Translations under genes and position numbers: made by a program
Notes under the pieces: model-generated
Database searches by the model: none
Told to the model about the DNA's origin: nothing
Seen by the model: only the letters and a program-made list of their open reading frames with translations
Assembly (NCBI GenBank): GCA_024653405.1
Contig: JANLGB010000011.1
Coordinates: forward strand, 7,661 to 19,641
Length of the DNA: 11,981 nucleotides
Direction of reading: 5' to 3'
From: Candidatus Saccharicenans sp.
GTDB lineage: Bacteria > Acidobacteriota > Aminicenantia > Aminicenantales > Saccharicenantaceae
Shown here: positions 1 through 7,327 of the stretch, in pieces
Position numbering within the stretch: position 1 is the stretch's first letter
Layout of the letters: the number at the start of each line of letters is the position of its first letter

Positions 1-25
1 GGCGGTTCGATTCCGTCCCTGGCCA
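1..25 (+). tRNA. 3' end of a tRNA, probably tRNA-Phe (partial)
   Basis: The first bases form a complete T arm: GGCGG, then the 7-base loop TTCGATT, then CCGTC, pairing over five positions with one G-T wobble. CCTGGCC (18-24) follows as the 3' acceptor strand, with A25 as discriminator. No CCA is encoded; the next bases are TTC, so CCA would be added after transcription. The missing 5' acceptor strand should read GGCCAGG, which together with this T arm resembles bacterial tRNA-Phe. The anticodon lies outside the window, so the amino-acid identity is inferred from memory of the family and is not shown here. Confidence 0.8.
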
Positions 26-121
26 TTCCCCTCCTCAAATAAACTTCCTACCCGGTGGCGGATAAAATTATGCTTTTCTCAAGCCGGCCGCAAAAGTCAC
101 TTCCACCGGCCGTTGACCGGG
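26..121. other. Intergenic spacer between tRNA end and convergent outer membrane protein gene
   Basis: This 96-base stretch contains no plausible gene. It has a 7-bp inverted repeat, CCGGTGG at 52-58 with CCACCGG at 103-109, and two copies of CCGGCCG (84-90 and 106-112) whose cores are self-complementary. These could fold in the transcript of the minus-strand gene ending at 122. No T-run follows the stem in that direction, so I cannot call a standard rho-independent terminator. Nothing else stands out. Confidence 0.4.
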
Positions 122-1423
122 TCAGAATCTGAAAGAAACTGAGACCTGAGGCACGATGAGATGCATGCGGTAAACTCCGGGCATGGCCTGCCCCAGAGTT
201 CCAGCCATCAGCAATTCTTCAAAGGTCACATCCCGTCTCTTGCCGCCGAGATACTCCAGCCCCCAGTTCAGCGAAAGTCCCTTCCAGTCGTAACCAACAC
301 CAGCGCTGAATGACTGAAAATCAAAACTGGGAAGCAGGATATTCATCGTATAATCAGGGGCTGGTGAGGGGTCAGAATAATAGCCAGCCCGGAGAGAAAT
401 TTCTGGCGTCAGGTGGTACTCCAGGCCGAAGCGAAGCTGGACGCGGTTTTTCCAGTCCAGCCAGAGACGGTCGTTGCCGGCCTCAGACATTAGCAGACTC
501 CAGACCGGGTCCAGGTAGGTGGTTTCCAGGTATTCTACCGCCGACCAGCCGGTCCACTGGATATCAGCCGTGAGCACCAGGTCCTCCACTGGCCTCAAGG
601 CTACCCCTCCCCCGATAAACCAGGGCCACTTGATATTCCTCTTGAGGTCTGAACTGTCAGGATAACCTGCATAACCAAGGTAGAGCATTTCGGCTGTGCC
701 CTTGAACTTGACAGTGGATGGAGTTTTAACAGTCAGGCCGGCACTTATCCAATCAGCCGGGCGGGCCAGAACCCCGAGGGTCAGGCCAAATCCCCAGCCG
801 TGCAGGCTCTCGTCGTACTGGCCCAGGTCAATCAACTCTTCGCCCATTTCCATTTCGCCCGCCCACCTCTTGAAACTAAACATACCATAATTGATATTGA
901 GCGTGGCCCCGAGGCTCAGCCGGTCGTTGATCTTCCAGGAAATCAAAGGCGATATGGTGAACATCCCGATCTTGCTGGTCCAGTCATAAGCCACCCCGGC
1001 CATCATTTCCTTGAAATCTTCTCCCTTCCAGTTGGCCCCCAGTCCCGACGGCGTATAGATGCCGATTCCGGCCACCAGGTTATCTGAGAGCGGCCTGTAA
1101 TAAGCCGCCATGAAACCCAGGTAATGAGAGAGCTTGGTTTTGGCCTCGATGGCCAGGTCGGGGGGAAGGGTCACCTGGTATCTATTGGTGGGAATCAGGT
1201 CGGTCAGATAGGCTCCGAACAGAGGTTGCTTCAAGAAGCCGGCTCCGGCCGGGTTCCAGTAGGCCAGGCTGAAATCATCGGCCAGGCCGATAAAAGCGCC
1301 GCCCATGGAAACAGCCCGAGCTCCCAGGCCGTTAAGGTTAAGGCCGTTGGCCAGTCCCAGCCCCGAAAGCAGCAGGGCCGCCAGCAGCAGCCACAGCGAT
1401 CTTCTGATTAAGCCTTTCAACAT
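122..1423 (-). CDS. Outer membrane protein, OMPP1/FadL/TodX-type beta-barrel
   Basis: A predicted 433-residue outer membrane channel related to FadL, a family that moves hydrophobic compounds such as long-chain fatty acids across the outer membrane. The substrate here is unknown. Residues 1 to about 26 form a signal peptide: a positive start (MLKGLIRR), then a Leu/Ala-rich core. The mature N-terminus carries the family hallmark GARAVSMGGAFIGLADD followed by YWNPAG, equivalent to the NPAG segment of the FadL hatch. The rest alternates polar and hydrophobic residues as in barrel strands and ends in Phe (VSVSFRF), the usual outer membrane insertion signal. I chose the ATG at 1423 because AAAGGAG lies 8 bases upstream. 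An in-frame ATG at 1453 overlaps the clpB stop as ATGA but would put [10 protein letters not shown] before the signal peptide. The 26-base gap after clpB suggests co-transcription. PorV-like proteins share the N-terminal motif, so a non-transport role is possible. Confidence 0.85.
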   Translation of the reverse strand: MLKGLIRRSLWLLLAALLLSGLGLANGLNLNGLGARAVSMGGAFIGLADDFSLAYWNPAGAGFLKQPLFGAYLTDLIPTNRYQVTLPPDLAIEAKTKLSHYLGFMAAYYRPLSDNLVAGIGIYTPSGLGANWKGEDFKEMMAGVAYDWTSKIGMFTISPLISWKINDRLSLGATLNINYGMFSFKRWAGEMEMGEELIDLGQYDESLHGWGFGLTLGVLARPADWISAGLTVKTPSTVKFKGTAEMLYLGYAGYPDSSDLKRNIKWPWFIGGGVALRPVEDLVLTADIQWTGWSAVEYLETTYLDPVWSLLMSEAGNDRLWLDWKNRVQLRFGLEYHLTPEISLRAGYYSDPSPAPDYTMNILLPSFDFQSFSAGVGYDWKGLSLNWGLEYLGGKRRDVTFEELLMAGTLGQAMPGVYRMHLIVPQVSVSFRF

Positions 1424-1431
1424 GTTCTTTT

Positions 1432-1438
1432 CTCCTTT
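1432..1438 (-). promoter_or_regulatory. Ribosome binding site deciding the start of the FadL-like gene
   Basis: AAAGGAG on the minus strand, 8 bases before the ATG at 1423. It supports this start over the in-frame ATG at 1453, which falls inside the end of clpB. Confidence 0.7.
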
Positions 1439-1449
1439 ATTCCAGTTTT

Positions 1450-4029
1450 TCATCTCTTGCGAAAAATGATCCGGCCTTCGCGGTCGGCGTCGATTTCTAC
1501 AGTGTCGCCTTCCTTGAACTCCCCGGCCAGGATTTTCATGGCCAGCGGGTTCTGCACTTCCCTCTGGATGGTTCTTTTAAGCGGCCGGGCCCCGTAGACC
1601 GGGTCAAAGCCGCGTTCGGCCAGCAAATCCCTGGCTCCGGGTTTCAGCACCAGGTTAATTTTCTGTTCCTGCAGCCGCTTCTTCAACAACTCTATCTGCA
1701 GGTCCACGATCTTGAAAATGACCGGTTTGCTCAGCGGCTTAAAGATGATTATTTCATCCACCCGGTTGAGGAATTCCGGCTTGAAATGATTTTCCAGAAT
1801 CTTGCGGACTTCCCTTTCCATGGTTTCATAATCATGGCTCAATTCTTTTATAATCTGGCTTCCCAGGTTGGAAGTCATGATTATCAGGGTGTTGCGGAAA
1901 TCGACCGTGGTCCCCTTGCCATCGGTCAGCCGCCCGTCATCCAGAATCTGGAGCAGGATGTTAAAAACATCGGGATGGGCTTTCTCCACTTCATCCAACA
2001 AAATCAGGGAATAGGGCCGTCTCTTGACCGCCTCGGTCAACTGGCCGCCTTCTTCATAGCCAACGTAACCCGGCGGGGCACCGATCAACCTGGCCACGGT
2101 GTGTTTTTCCATATACTCAGACATGTCCAGCCTGACCATGGCCTTCTCATCGTTGAACAGAAACTCAGCCAAGGCTCGGGCCAACTCGGTCTTGCCCACT
2201 CCGGTGGGACCGAGAAACATAAAAGAGCCGATGGGCCGGGTCGGTTCCTGCAGCCCGGCTCGGGCCCGGCGAATGGTGTCAGCCACGGCTCTGATGGCCT
2301 GCTCCTGCCCGATAACTCTCTGGGACAGGATATCCTCCATCTTCAGCAGTCTTTCCAGGTCGCCTTCGAGCATCTTGGACACCGGGATTCCCGTCCAGCG
2401 GCTGACCACTTCGGCCACATCTTCCTCGTCCACTTCTTCCTTCAGCATCTTGCCCTTCTTCTGCAGTTCACTCAGTTCTGCCGACAGCCTCTGCACCTGC
2501 TTATCGATTTCAATCAATCGGCCATAGCGGATTTCGGCCACCCTCTCCAGGTCGCCCCGCCGTTCAGCATTCTGTTCCTCAATCTTTAAGGCATCGCGCT
2601 GTTCTTTCAGCCGGCTAATCTGGTCGATAATATCCTTCTCCCGTTTCCAGTGGGATTTCAAAAGCTGGCTCTGTTCCTTGAGCTCGGCCAGCTCCTTCTC
2701 AATCTTGCCCAGTCTTTCCACCGCGGCCGGGTCTTTTTCCTTCTTCAGCGCTTGTTTTTCGATCTCCAGCTGGGTGATTTTTCTTTCCAGCTGGTCTATC
2801 TCTTCCGGCAGGCTGTCCAGTTGGACCCTGATCCTGGAGGCCGCTTCATCTATGAGGTCAATGGCCTTATCCGGCAGGAAGCGGTTGCTGATATAACGGT
2901 TGCTCAGTACGGCCGCCGCCACCAAGGCCGAATCCTTGATTTTAACCCCGTGGTGGACCTCGTATTTTTCCTTGAGCCCCCTCAGGATGGAAATGGTTTC
3001 TTCCACCGAGGGTTCGCCCACGAAGACCGGCTGGAAACGTCTTTCCAGGGCCGGGTCCTTTTCGATGTACTTCTTGTATTCGTTGAGGGTGGTGGCCCCG
3101 ATACATCTCAGCTCACCCCGGGCCAGGGCCGGTTTCAGCATGTTGGAGGCGTCGACCGCACCTTCGGCCGCTCCCGCTCCAACGATGGTGTGAAGCTCAT
3201 CGATGAACAGGATGACCTGGCCGGATTCCTTTATTTCTTTGAGCACCGCCTTCAAGCGATCCTCAAACTCGCCGCGGTACTTGGTCCCGGCCACCAGGGC
3301 CCCCATGTCCAGAGCCAGCAGTTGCTTGTCCTTAAGCGACTGGGGCACATCACCGTTGGCAATCCGGTGGGCCAGCCCCTCGACGATGGCCGTCTTGCCG
3401 ACGCCCGCTTCCCCGATGAGCACCGGGTTATTCTTGGTTCGGCGCGACAGCACCTGGACCACCCTTCGGATTTCTTCTTCCCGGCCGATGACCGGGTCCA
3501 ATTTGCCCTGCCTGGCCAGGGCCGTCAGGTCCCGGGCATATTTTTCCAGAGCCTGGTACTTGGACTCGGGCTCGGGGTCAGTTATCCTCTGGTTGCCCCG
3601 AATATCCATGAGCGCTCGCAGAACGGCTTCCTCCTGTATCCGGAAGCCCTGGAGCAGGCGACCGATATCCAGATGTTTAAGTCGCAGCATGGCCAGGAAC
3701 ACATGCTCGGTCGACAGGTATTCATCTTTTAATTTCTCGGCTTCCTTTTCCGCTTCGGTCATAACCTCACGCAGCTGGCCAGAGAGATATATCTCCCCCG
3801 TCCCCTGGACCCGGGGCAACCGGGCCAGGACTTTTTCCAGTTCCCGGCTCAGTTCGGCAGGAGTAACTTCAATTTTTTCCAGCAGGCTGCCGATGATATT
3901 ACCGTCCTGGTTGAGAAAGCTCCAGAGAAGATGCTCGGGCCTCAATTCCTGGTGGCCGAGCTCCTGGGCCTTAGACTGGGCCTGCTGGAAAGCTTCCTGC
4001 AGCCTGACAGTTAATCTATCCCATCTCAT
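1450..4029 (-). CDS. clpB: ATP-dependent protein disaggregase ClpB (Hsp100)
   Basis: A full-length 859-residue ClpB, the hexameric AAA+ chaperone that pulls polypeptides out of cytoplasmic aggregates together with DnaK. Visible domains in order: Clp N-domain (about 1-145); NBD1 with Walker A GEAGVGKT (206-213), pore loop KYRGEFE (250-256), Walker B ILFIDE (273-278) and Arg fingers ERRF (329-332); a charged coiled-coil middle domain (about 400-530), which marks ClpB rather than ClpA or ClpX; NBD2 with Walker A GPTGVGKT (607-614), pore loop GYVGYEEGG (654-662), Walker B LILLDE (675-680), sensor-1 TSN (719-721) and sensor-2 GAR (813-815). All catalytic motifs look intact. ATG 4029 is preferred over the TTG at 4035 because AAAAGGAG lies 6 bases before the ATG and would abut the TTG. 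No CIRCE (HrcA) operator is visible upstream. The gene probably leads a transcript that also carries the FadL-like gene. Confidence 0.97.
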   Translation of the reverse strand: MRWDRLTVRLQEAFQQAQSKAQELGHQELRPEHLLWSFLNQDGNIIGSLLEKIEVTPAELSRELEKVLARLPRVQGTGEIYLSGQLREVMTEAEKEAEKLKDEYLSTEHVFLAMLRLKHLDIGRLLQGFRIQEEAVLRALMDIRGNQRITDPEPESKYQALEKYARDLTALARQGKLDPVIGREEEIRRVVQVLSRRTKNNPVLIGEAGVGKTAIVEGLAHRIANGDVPQSLKDKQLLALDMGALVAGTKYRGEFEDRLKAVLKEIKESGQVILFIDELHTIVGAGAAEGAVDASNMLKPALARGELRCIGATTLNEYKKYIEKDPALERRFQPVFVGEPSVEETISILRGLKEKYEVHHGVKIKDSALVAAAVLSNRYISNRFLPDKAIDLIDEAASRIRVQLDSLPEEIDQLERKITQLEIEKQALKKEKDPAAVERLGKIEKELAELKEQSQLLKSHWKREKDIIDQISRLKEQRDALKIEEQNAERRGDLERVAEIRYGRLIEIDKQVQRLSAELSELQKKGKMLKEEVDEEDVAEVVSRWTGIPVSKMLEGDLERLLKMEDILSQRVIGQEQAIRAVADTIRRARAGLQEPTRPIGSFMFLGPTGVGKTELARALAEFLFNDEKAMVRLDMSEYMEKHTVARLIGAPPGYVGYEEGGQLTEAVKRRPYSLILLDEVEKAHPDVFNILLQILDDGRLTDGKGTTVDFRNTLIIMTSNLGSQIIKELSHDYETMEREVRKILENHFKPEFLNRVDEIIIFKPLSKPVIFKIVDLQIELLKKRLQEQKINLVLKPGARDLLAERGFDPVYGARPLKRTIQREVQNPLAMKILAGEFKEGDTVEIDADREGRIIFRKR

Positions 4030-4035
4030 GGTCAA

Positions 4036-4043
4036 CTCCTTTT
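4036..4043 (-). promoter_or_regulatory. Ribosome binding site deciding the clpB start
   Basis: AAAAGGAG on the minus strand with a 6-base spacer to the ATG at 4029. It directly touches the alternative in-frame TTG at 4035, which rules that start out. Confidence 0.75.
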
Positions 4044-4134
4044 CAGTTATTATATCCGCAATGACTGATACTTAAAAACAAACAAGAAAAGTCTGAATCC
4101 TGGATGTTCCAGGTCGGCTTGCTTGGTCTATGAT

Positions 4135-4163
4135 ATTTTACTCCCGCCCCCGGCTTTCGCCAA
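4135..4163 (-). promoter_or_regulatory. Candidate sigma-70-type promoter for clpB
   Basis: On the minus strand TTGGCG (4158-4163) is followed after exactly 17 bases by TAAAAT (4135-4140): 4/6 and 5/6 matches to the vegetative consensus at ideal spacing. Transcription would begin near 4128 and give a leader of about 100 bases that includes the 4099-4113 hairpin. A bare TATAAT closer to the gene (4049-4054) has no good -35 box and would leave a leader of only about 12 bases. Confidence 0.4.
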
Positions 4164-4294
4164 GAGTTTCCATAGGGCTGGCCAGGAGCCGGACCGGCCT
4201 GGTTCTTGAAGCCTCCAGGTCGACTTCTCATCTATCCATAAACCAGGAATATTCACACTCTGACCCGGCCATTTTCTTTTTTGGCAATTAGTCC

Positions 4295-4322
4295 TTGACA
4301 AGGAATAAAAAATAAATATTTT
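4295..4322 (+). promoter_or_regulatory. Candidate promoter for the acidic small-protein gene
   Basis: A perfect -35 box TTGACA (4295-4300) is followed by an A/T-rich 16-base spacer and TATTTT (4317-4322) as a 4/6 -10 box. Transcription would begin near 4329, leaving a leader of only about 12 bases. The -35 is convincing; the exact -10 within the A/T-rich run is uncertain. Confidence 0.45.
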
Positions 4323-4328
4323 TTCAGT

Positions 4329-4334
4329 CAGGAG
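4329..4334 (+). promoter_or_regulatory. Ribosome binding site deciding the start of the acidic-protein gene
   Basis: CAGGAG with a 6-base spacer to ATG 4341. An in-frame GTG directly before it, at 4338, would be only 3 bases away, so the ATG is the likely start. Confidence 0.65.
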
Positions 4335-4340
4335 TGTGTG

Positions 4341-4664
4341 ATGGAAGAAATCGAAATTTCCAGCTGGGCCACGCTCGATGCCCTGAAAAAGGCCGCCGAT
4401 ATAATTGACACGGTGGGCGACTTGCATGAATCGCACCAGGTGTCAATCTTCTGCGTGATCGAAGACGACTACCTCGAACTCTGCTACACCGATTCCTCCA
4501 TCAATTACCTGAGGCGCTTTGAGGATGACGAGGAATTTGAAGAAGCCATCGAAGAAAGGAAAGAAGAAATCGAAGAAGGCCTGTATGCCGGTCAGGATTA
4601 CGAAGACCAAGAGGATGATATAGAAGACGAGTTCGATTTCAAAGATGAACCGGAAGAGTATTAA
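4341..4664 (+). CDS. Strongly acidic 107-residue protein of unknown function
   Basis: I do not recognise a family. The gene looks real: it has a TTGACA-led promoter, a well-placed CAGGAG and a terminator-like hairpin at its end. The first 60 or so residues look folded: a short amphipathic helix (TLDALKKAADIIDTVGDL), then two probable strands (QVSIFCVIEDD, YLELCYTDS). The remainder is a highly charged helix (EFEEAIEERKEEIEEG) and an Asp/Glu tail ending in EPEEY. By my count about 40 of 107 residues are Asp or Glu and 7 are Lys or Arg. There is no signal peptide or membrane segment, so it is probably cytoplasmic. It is divergent from clpB and overlaps the 3' end of convergent mutS by 4 bases (TTAA supplies both stops). 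Acidic tails occur in DNA mimics, RNA polymerase delta-type proteins and chaperone-like proteins, but nothing here picks among these. Confidence 0.75.
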   Translation: MEEIEISSWATLDALKKAADIIDTVGDLHESHQVSIFCVIEDDYLELCYTDSSINYLRRFEDDEEFEEAIEERKEEIEEGLYAGQDYEDQEDDIEDEFDFKDEPEEY

Positions 4665-4681
4665 CCCTCTTCCAGTTTTTT
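4652..4681 (+). terminator. Rho-independent terminator of the acidic-protein gene, inside the mutS 3' end
   Basis: GGAAGAG (4652-4658), an 8-base loop TATTAACC and CTCTTCC (4667-4673) form a perfect 7-bp stem, followed two bases later by six Ts (4676-4681). The loop contains the stop codon of the acidic-protein gene. Downstream of the hairpin in the mutS direction there is no T-run, so it acts only for the plus strand. The same bases encode the last residues of MutS (KLEEG). Confidence 0.6.
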
Positions 4682-7183
4682 AATCTCCTCCCTGAGCTCG
4701 GCGATAATCTGCAAAGCTTGGAGCGGGGTCAGTTTTTCAGGCTCCAGAGATTTTATTTTTTCTTTGATTTCTTCCAGCCCAACCCTTTCCCTGTCTTCCG
4801 GGAATAGCAGGAGCTGTGATTTGTTCTGCTGGTTGAGGTGATAGGCCAGCCGCGGCCGGCCCTCTTCATCCAGTTCCTGCCTTTCCAGGTTGAACAGGAT
4901 TTCCCTGGCCCGCTTGATTATCTCTTCCGGCAATCCGGCTAGCCGGGCCACCTGGAGGCCATAGCTGCGGTCGGAAGGACCGGGTTTGATCTTGCGGAGA
5001 AAGATGACCGTATCCTGCCATTCTTTGACCGCCAGGTGAAAGTTCTTGATGCGGGAAAAGGTCAGGGCCAGCTCGGTCAGCTCGTGGTAATGGGTGGCGA
5101 ACAAAGTCCTGGGTCTGATGGTTTCCAGTTGATGGAGGTGCTCAGCCACAGCCCAGGCGATGCTCAGGCCGTCAAAGGTGCTGGTACCCCGCCCGACCCT
5201 GGTAAAAATCCGGTCCACCAGCCCAATCCTGGCCTGCCGGGCCGGGACGAAGGAACCCATCTGAGCCAGCAGGCAGATCAAGGCCACCTGCCTGAGGTAG
5301 GTGGACTTGCCCCCCATATTGGGCCCGGTGATTATCAGGATCTGGTTTTCATTCCGGTCAAGGTAGGTATCGTTGGGAATAAAGGGCTCGCTCTGCACCA
5401 CTTCTATCACCGGATGCCGCCCGTCGGAGATGGCCAGGATATCGCTCTCTTCCACCTCCGGCCGGGTATAATTCCTCTGGTGGGCCAGCTCGGCCAGGGA
5501 TAGGAGCACGTCCAGCCGGGCCAGGTTCTGGGCCATCTGTTGCAGGCGGGAAACCTGCTGGTTGACTTCCTCCCGCACCTGCAGGAAAAGTTCGTATTCC
5601 AGCTCGTTGCTCCGGGCTTCGGCCCCGAGCACCCGTTCTTCATATTCTTTCAATTCCGGGGTGATGAACCTCTCGCTGTTGACCAGGGTTTGCTTGCGCT
5701 GGTAATCCTCCGGCACCAGAGACAGGTTGGGCTTGGTGACCTCAATGTAGTAGCCAAAGACCTTGTTGTACCTGACCTTGAGGGAGGAGATGCCGGTTCT
5801 CTCCCTCTCCCTCTTTTCCATCTGGGCGATAAAAGTCTTGCCGGAATGGCTGATTTTCCTCAGTTCATCCAGCTCCCGGTGGAAACCTTCCTTGATCAGG
5901 CCGCCTTCTTGGAGGAGAGCGGCCGGTTCATCCTGGATGGCCCGGTCGATCAACCCGGCCACATCCTGCAGATTGTCCCAGGAAGACTTGATCTGCCCGA
6001 AAAGTTCAGCCTGGAAATTCTGGAGCTGGCTTTCGATTTCGGGCAGAGGCCACAGAGATTTTTTCAGGGCCACCAGGTCCCGGGGACTGGCCGCCGCCAG
6101 CGAAACCCTGGTAGTCAGTTTTTCCAGGTCGAGAATCTGGCTCAGCTGCTTCCTGATTTCCTGCCTGATAATGGGCTTCTTTATGGCTTCCCCAACAGCC
6201 TCCTGCCGTCGCCTGATTTCCTGACAGTCCAGCAGCGGGTGCAGTAACCAGTTCTTGAGCAGCCGGGCACCGGGAGCGGTCAGGGTAAAATCAATCACCC
6301 CGAGGAGGGAGCCGGCCACTTGCCCGGTCCTTAAGTTCTTGACCAGTTCCAGGTTGCGCACGGCGATGGCATCCAGGACCATGGTCTGGCCCGAAGTCTG
6401 AAATGACATCTTCCTGATATAGCCAGCCGTTTCCCGTCTGTTCTTCTTAAGGTAATAAAGAAGGGCCCCAGCAGCCGCCACCGCCAGCGGACGCCCCTGC
6501 AGGCCGAAACCTTCGAGAGAGGCCACGCCGAAATGCTCCAGGAGCAGACTGGAAGCCTGGGAGTAATCAAAAGACCAGGGCTCAACCTGGCTGAGAGCCA
6601 GCTCGGCCAGGTCGGTTGAGGCCAGCAGGTCTTTTATGACCGCTTCCTGTCCCTGGGGACAGATAATCTCTTTCGGTCCGAGGCGGAATATTTCATCCAG
6701 CAAAGCCTTGCGGCTGGTTTCCTCTCCCTCCAGGGCTATTATCTTGCCAGAGAGAAGGTCGGTGCTGGCCGCACCCCAGCGGCCGTCGGCCAGGATCAGG
6801 CTCAGAACCCCAAAGCTTTCGGCCCGGTCTTCAGCCTCAATTTCCACGGCCGTTCCGGGAGTGAGCACCTTGATAACTTCTCGCCTGACGACACCCCTGG
6901 CCTGTTTTGGGTCCTCCACCTGCTCACAAATGGCCACCTTATACCCGGCTTTAAGCAATCGAGCCAGATAAGAATTAACCGAGTGATAAGGCACGCCGCA
7001 CATCGGAACGTTCTGGCGGGAGGTCAGGGCAATACCCAGCAGGGACGAGCCCAGGTTAGCATCCTCAAAAAACATTTCATAAAAATCCCCCAGCCGGAAG
7101 AAAAGCAGGCAATCCCGGTGCTGGGATTTAATCCGGTGATACTGCTCCATCATCGGGGTTAGGCTATCGTCTTTTTTGTTCAT
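4661..7183 (-). CDS. mutS: DNA mismatch repair protein MutS with an internal ATPase-domain deletion
   Basis: MutS recognises mismatched DNA and recruits MutL in an ATP-dependent way. The 840-residue product has the N-terminal mismatch-binding domain with the Phe-X-Glu motif (GDFYEMF, F34 and E36), connector and lever/clamp regions (about 130-570), Walker A GPNMGGKST (620-628), the H-loop THYHEL (697-702) and a C-terminal dimerisation helix region (LTPLQAL, 818-824). The oddity is at residues 661-672: TRVG joins directly to RGTSTFDG. In normal MutS about 38 residues lie between these, including STFMVEM and the Walker B LLDE. The frame is intact, but ATP hydrolysis should be lost. Restoring the segment gives about 878 residues, a usual length. 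The start ATG at 7183 has only a weak AGG upstream. Either a natural deletion or an assembly error is possible. Confidence 0.93.
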   Translation of the reverse strand: MNKKDDSLTPMMEQYHRIKSQHRDCLLFFRLGDFYEMFFEDANLGSSLLGIALTSRQNVPMCGVPYHSVNSYLARLLKAGYKVAICEQVEDPKQARGVVRREVIKVLTPGTAVEIEAEDRAESFGVLSLILADGRWGAASTDLLSGKIIALEGEETSRKALLDEIFRLGPKEIICPQGQEAVIKDLLASTDLAELALSQVEPWSFDYSQASSLLLEHFGVASLEGFGLQGRPLAVAAAGALLYYLKKNRRETAGYIRKMSFQTSGQTMVLDAIAVRNLELVKNLRTGQVAGSLLGVIDFTLTAPGARLLKNWLLHPLLDCQEIRRRQEAVGEAIKKPIIRQEIRKQLSQILDLEKLTTRVSLAAASPRDLVALKKSLWPLPEIESQLQNFQAELFGQIKSSWDNLQDVAGLIDRAIQDEPAALLQEGGLIKEGFHRELDELRKISHSGKTFIAQMEKRERERTGISSLKVRYNKVFGYYIEVTKPNLSLVPEDYQRKQTLVNSERFITPELKEYEERVLGAEARSNELEYELFLQVREEVNQQVSRLQQMAQNLARLDVLLSLAELAHQRNYTRPEVEESDILAISDGRHPVIEVVQSEPFIPNDTYLDRNENQILIITGPNMGGKSTYLRQVALICLLAQMGSFVPARQARIGLVDRIFTRVGRGTSTFDGLSIAWAVAEHLHQLETIRPRTLFATHYHELTELALTFSRIKNFHLAVKEWQDTVIFLRKIKPGPSDRSYGLQVARLAGLPEEIIKRAREILFNLERQELDEEGRPRLAYHLNQQNKSQLLLFPEDRERVGLEEIKEKIKSLEPEKLTPLQALQIIAELREEIKKLEEG

Positions 7184-7206
7184 GGAACCGGCCTGGTAAC
7201 CTATAA

Positions 7207-7236
7207 ACTATATTATATCCAGTCTTTGATTTGCAA
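7207..7236 (-). promoter_or_regulatory. Candidate mutS promoter
   Basis: On the minus strand TTGCAA (7231-7236) is followed after 18 bases by TATAGT (7207-7212). An overlapping perfect TATAAT (7212-7217) is only 13 bases from TTGCAA. Either -10 is plausible; the region is clearly A/T-rich compared with the flanking genes. Confidence 0.35.
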
Positions 7237-7264
7237 CCGCTCCCGGCCTCTTTTTCCGTTTGAT

Positions 7265-7293
7265 TTGACAATCCAGGCGATAAGTTTTAGTAT
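7265..7293 (+). promoter_or_regulatory. Candidate pgsA promoter
   Basis: TTGACA (7265-7270), a 17-base spacer and TAGTAT (7288-7293) give a 6/6 and a 4/6 box at ideal spacing. Transcription would begin near 7300, about 28 bases before the pgsA ATG. Confidence 0.55.
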
Positions 7294-7327
7294 TAAAAAC
7301 TGATAATTTTCTGGAACTAACAATCAT

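Larger units (their letters stand above)
4030..4340. promoter_or_regulatory. Divergent intergenic region between clpB and the acidic-protein gene
   Basis: This 311-base stretch separates two divergent genes and should hold both promoters, listed separately. It also contains a perfect 5-bp hairpin, CCTGG-ATGTT-CCAGG (4099-4113), in the predicted clpB leader, and a second inverted repeat with arms CCAGG (4182-4186) and CCTGG (4198-4202). CCAGGTCGGCTT (4109-4120) recurs as CCAGGTCGACTT (4215-4226). I see no CIRCE element (TTAGCACTC-N9-GAGTGCTAA). Short open frames in the region show no protein character. Confidence 0.45.

Noticed and set aside
1451..1453. ATGA overlap start for the FadL-like gene (and the similar one at 8803-8806 for fabD)
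   Set aside because: In both cases a downstream ATG has a strong GGAG-type ribosome binding site at correct spacing and gives the usual protein N-terminus.
4049..4054. Perfect TATAAT just upstream of clpB on the minus strand
   Set aside because: No acceptable -35 box at 16-18 bases, and the leader would be only about 12 bases. The 4135-4163 pair fits better, although a minor start here is not excluded.
2650..4075. Long plus-strand open frames opposite clpB (up to 360 codons)
   Set aside because: They lie antisense to an intact, motif-complete clpB. Their translations are low-complexity Ser/Arg- or Gly/Gln-rich mirror sequence with no domain and no convincing start signal.
4099..4247. Cluster of CCAGG/CCTGG pentamers upstream of clpB as a possible operator array
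   Set aside because: CCAGG is very frequent throughout the coding regions of this window, so the cluster is weak evidence beyond the two hairpins noted.
4043..4436. Small minus-strand open frames in the clpB upstream region (4043-4231 and 4128-4436)
   Set aside because: They cover promoter-like A/T-rich DNA, and the second runs antisense to the acidic-protein gene. Neither shows protein-like pattern or a proper ribosome binding site.
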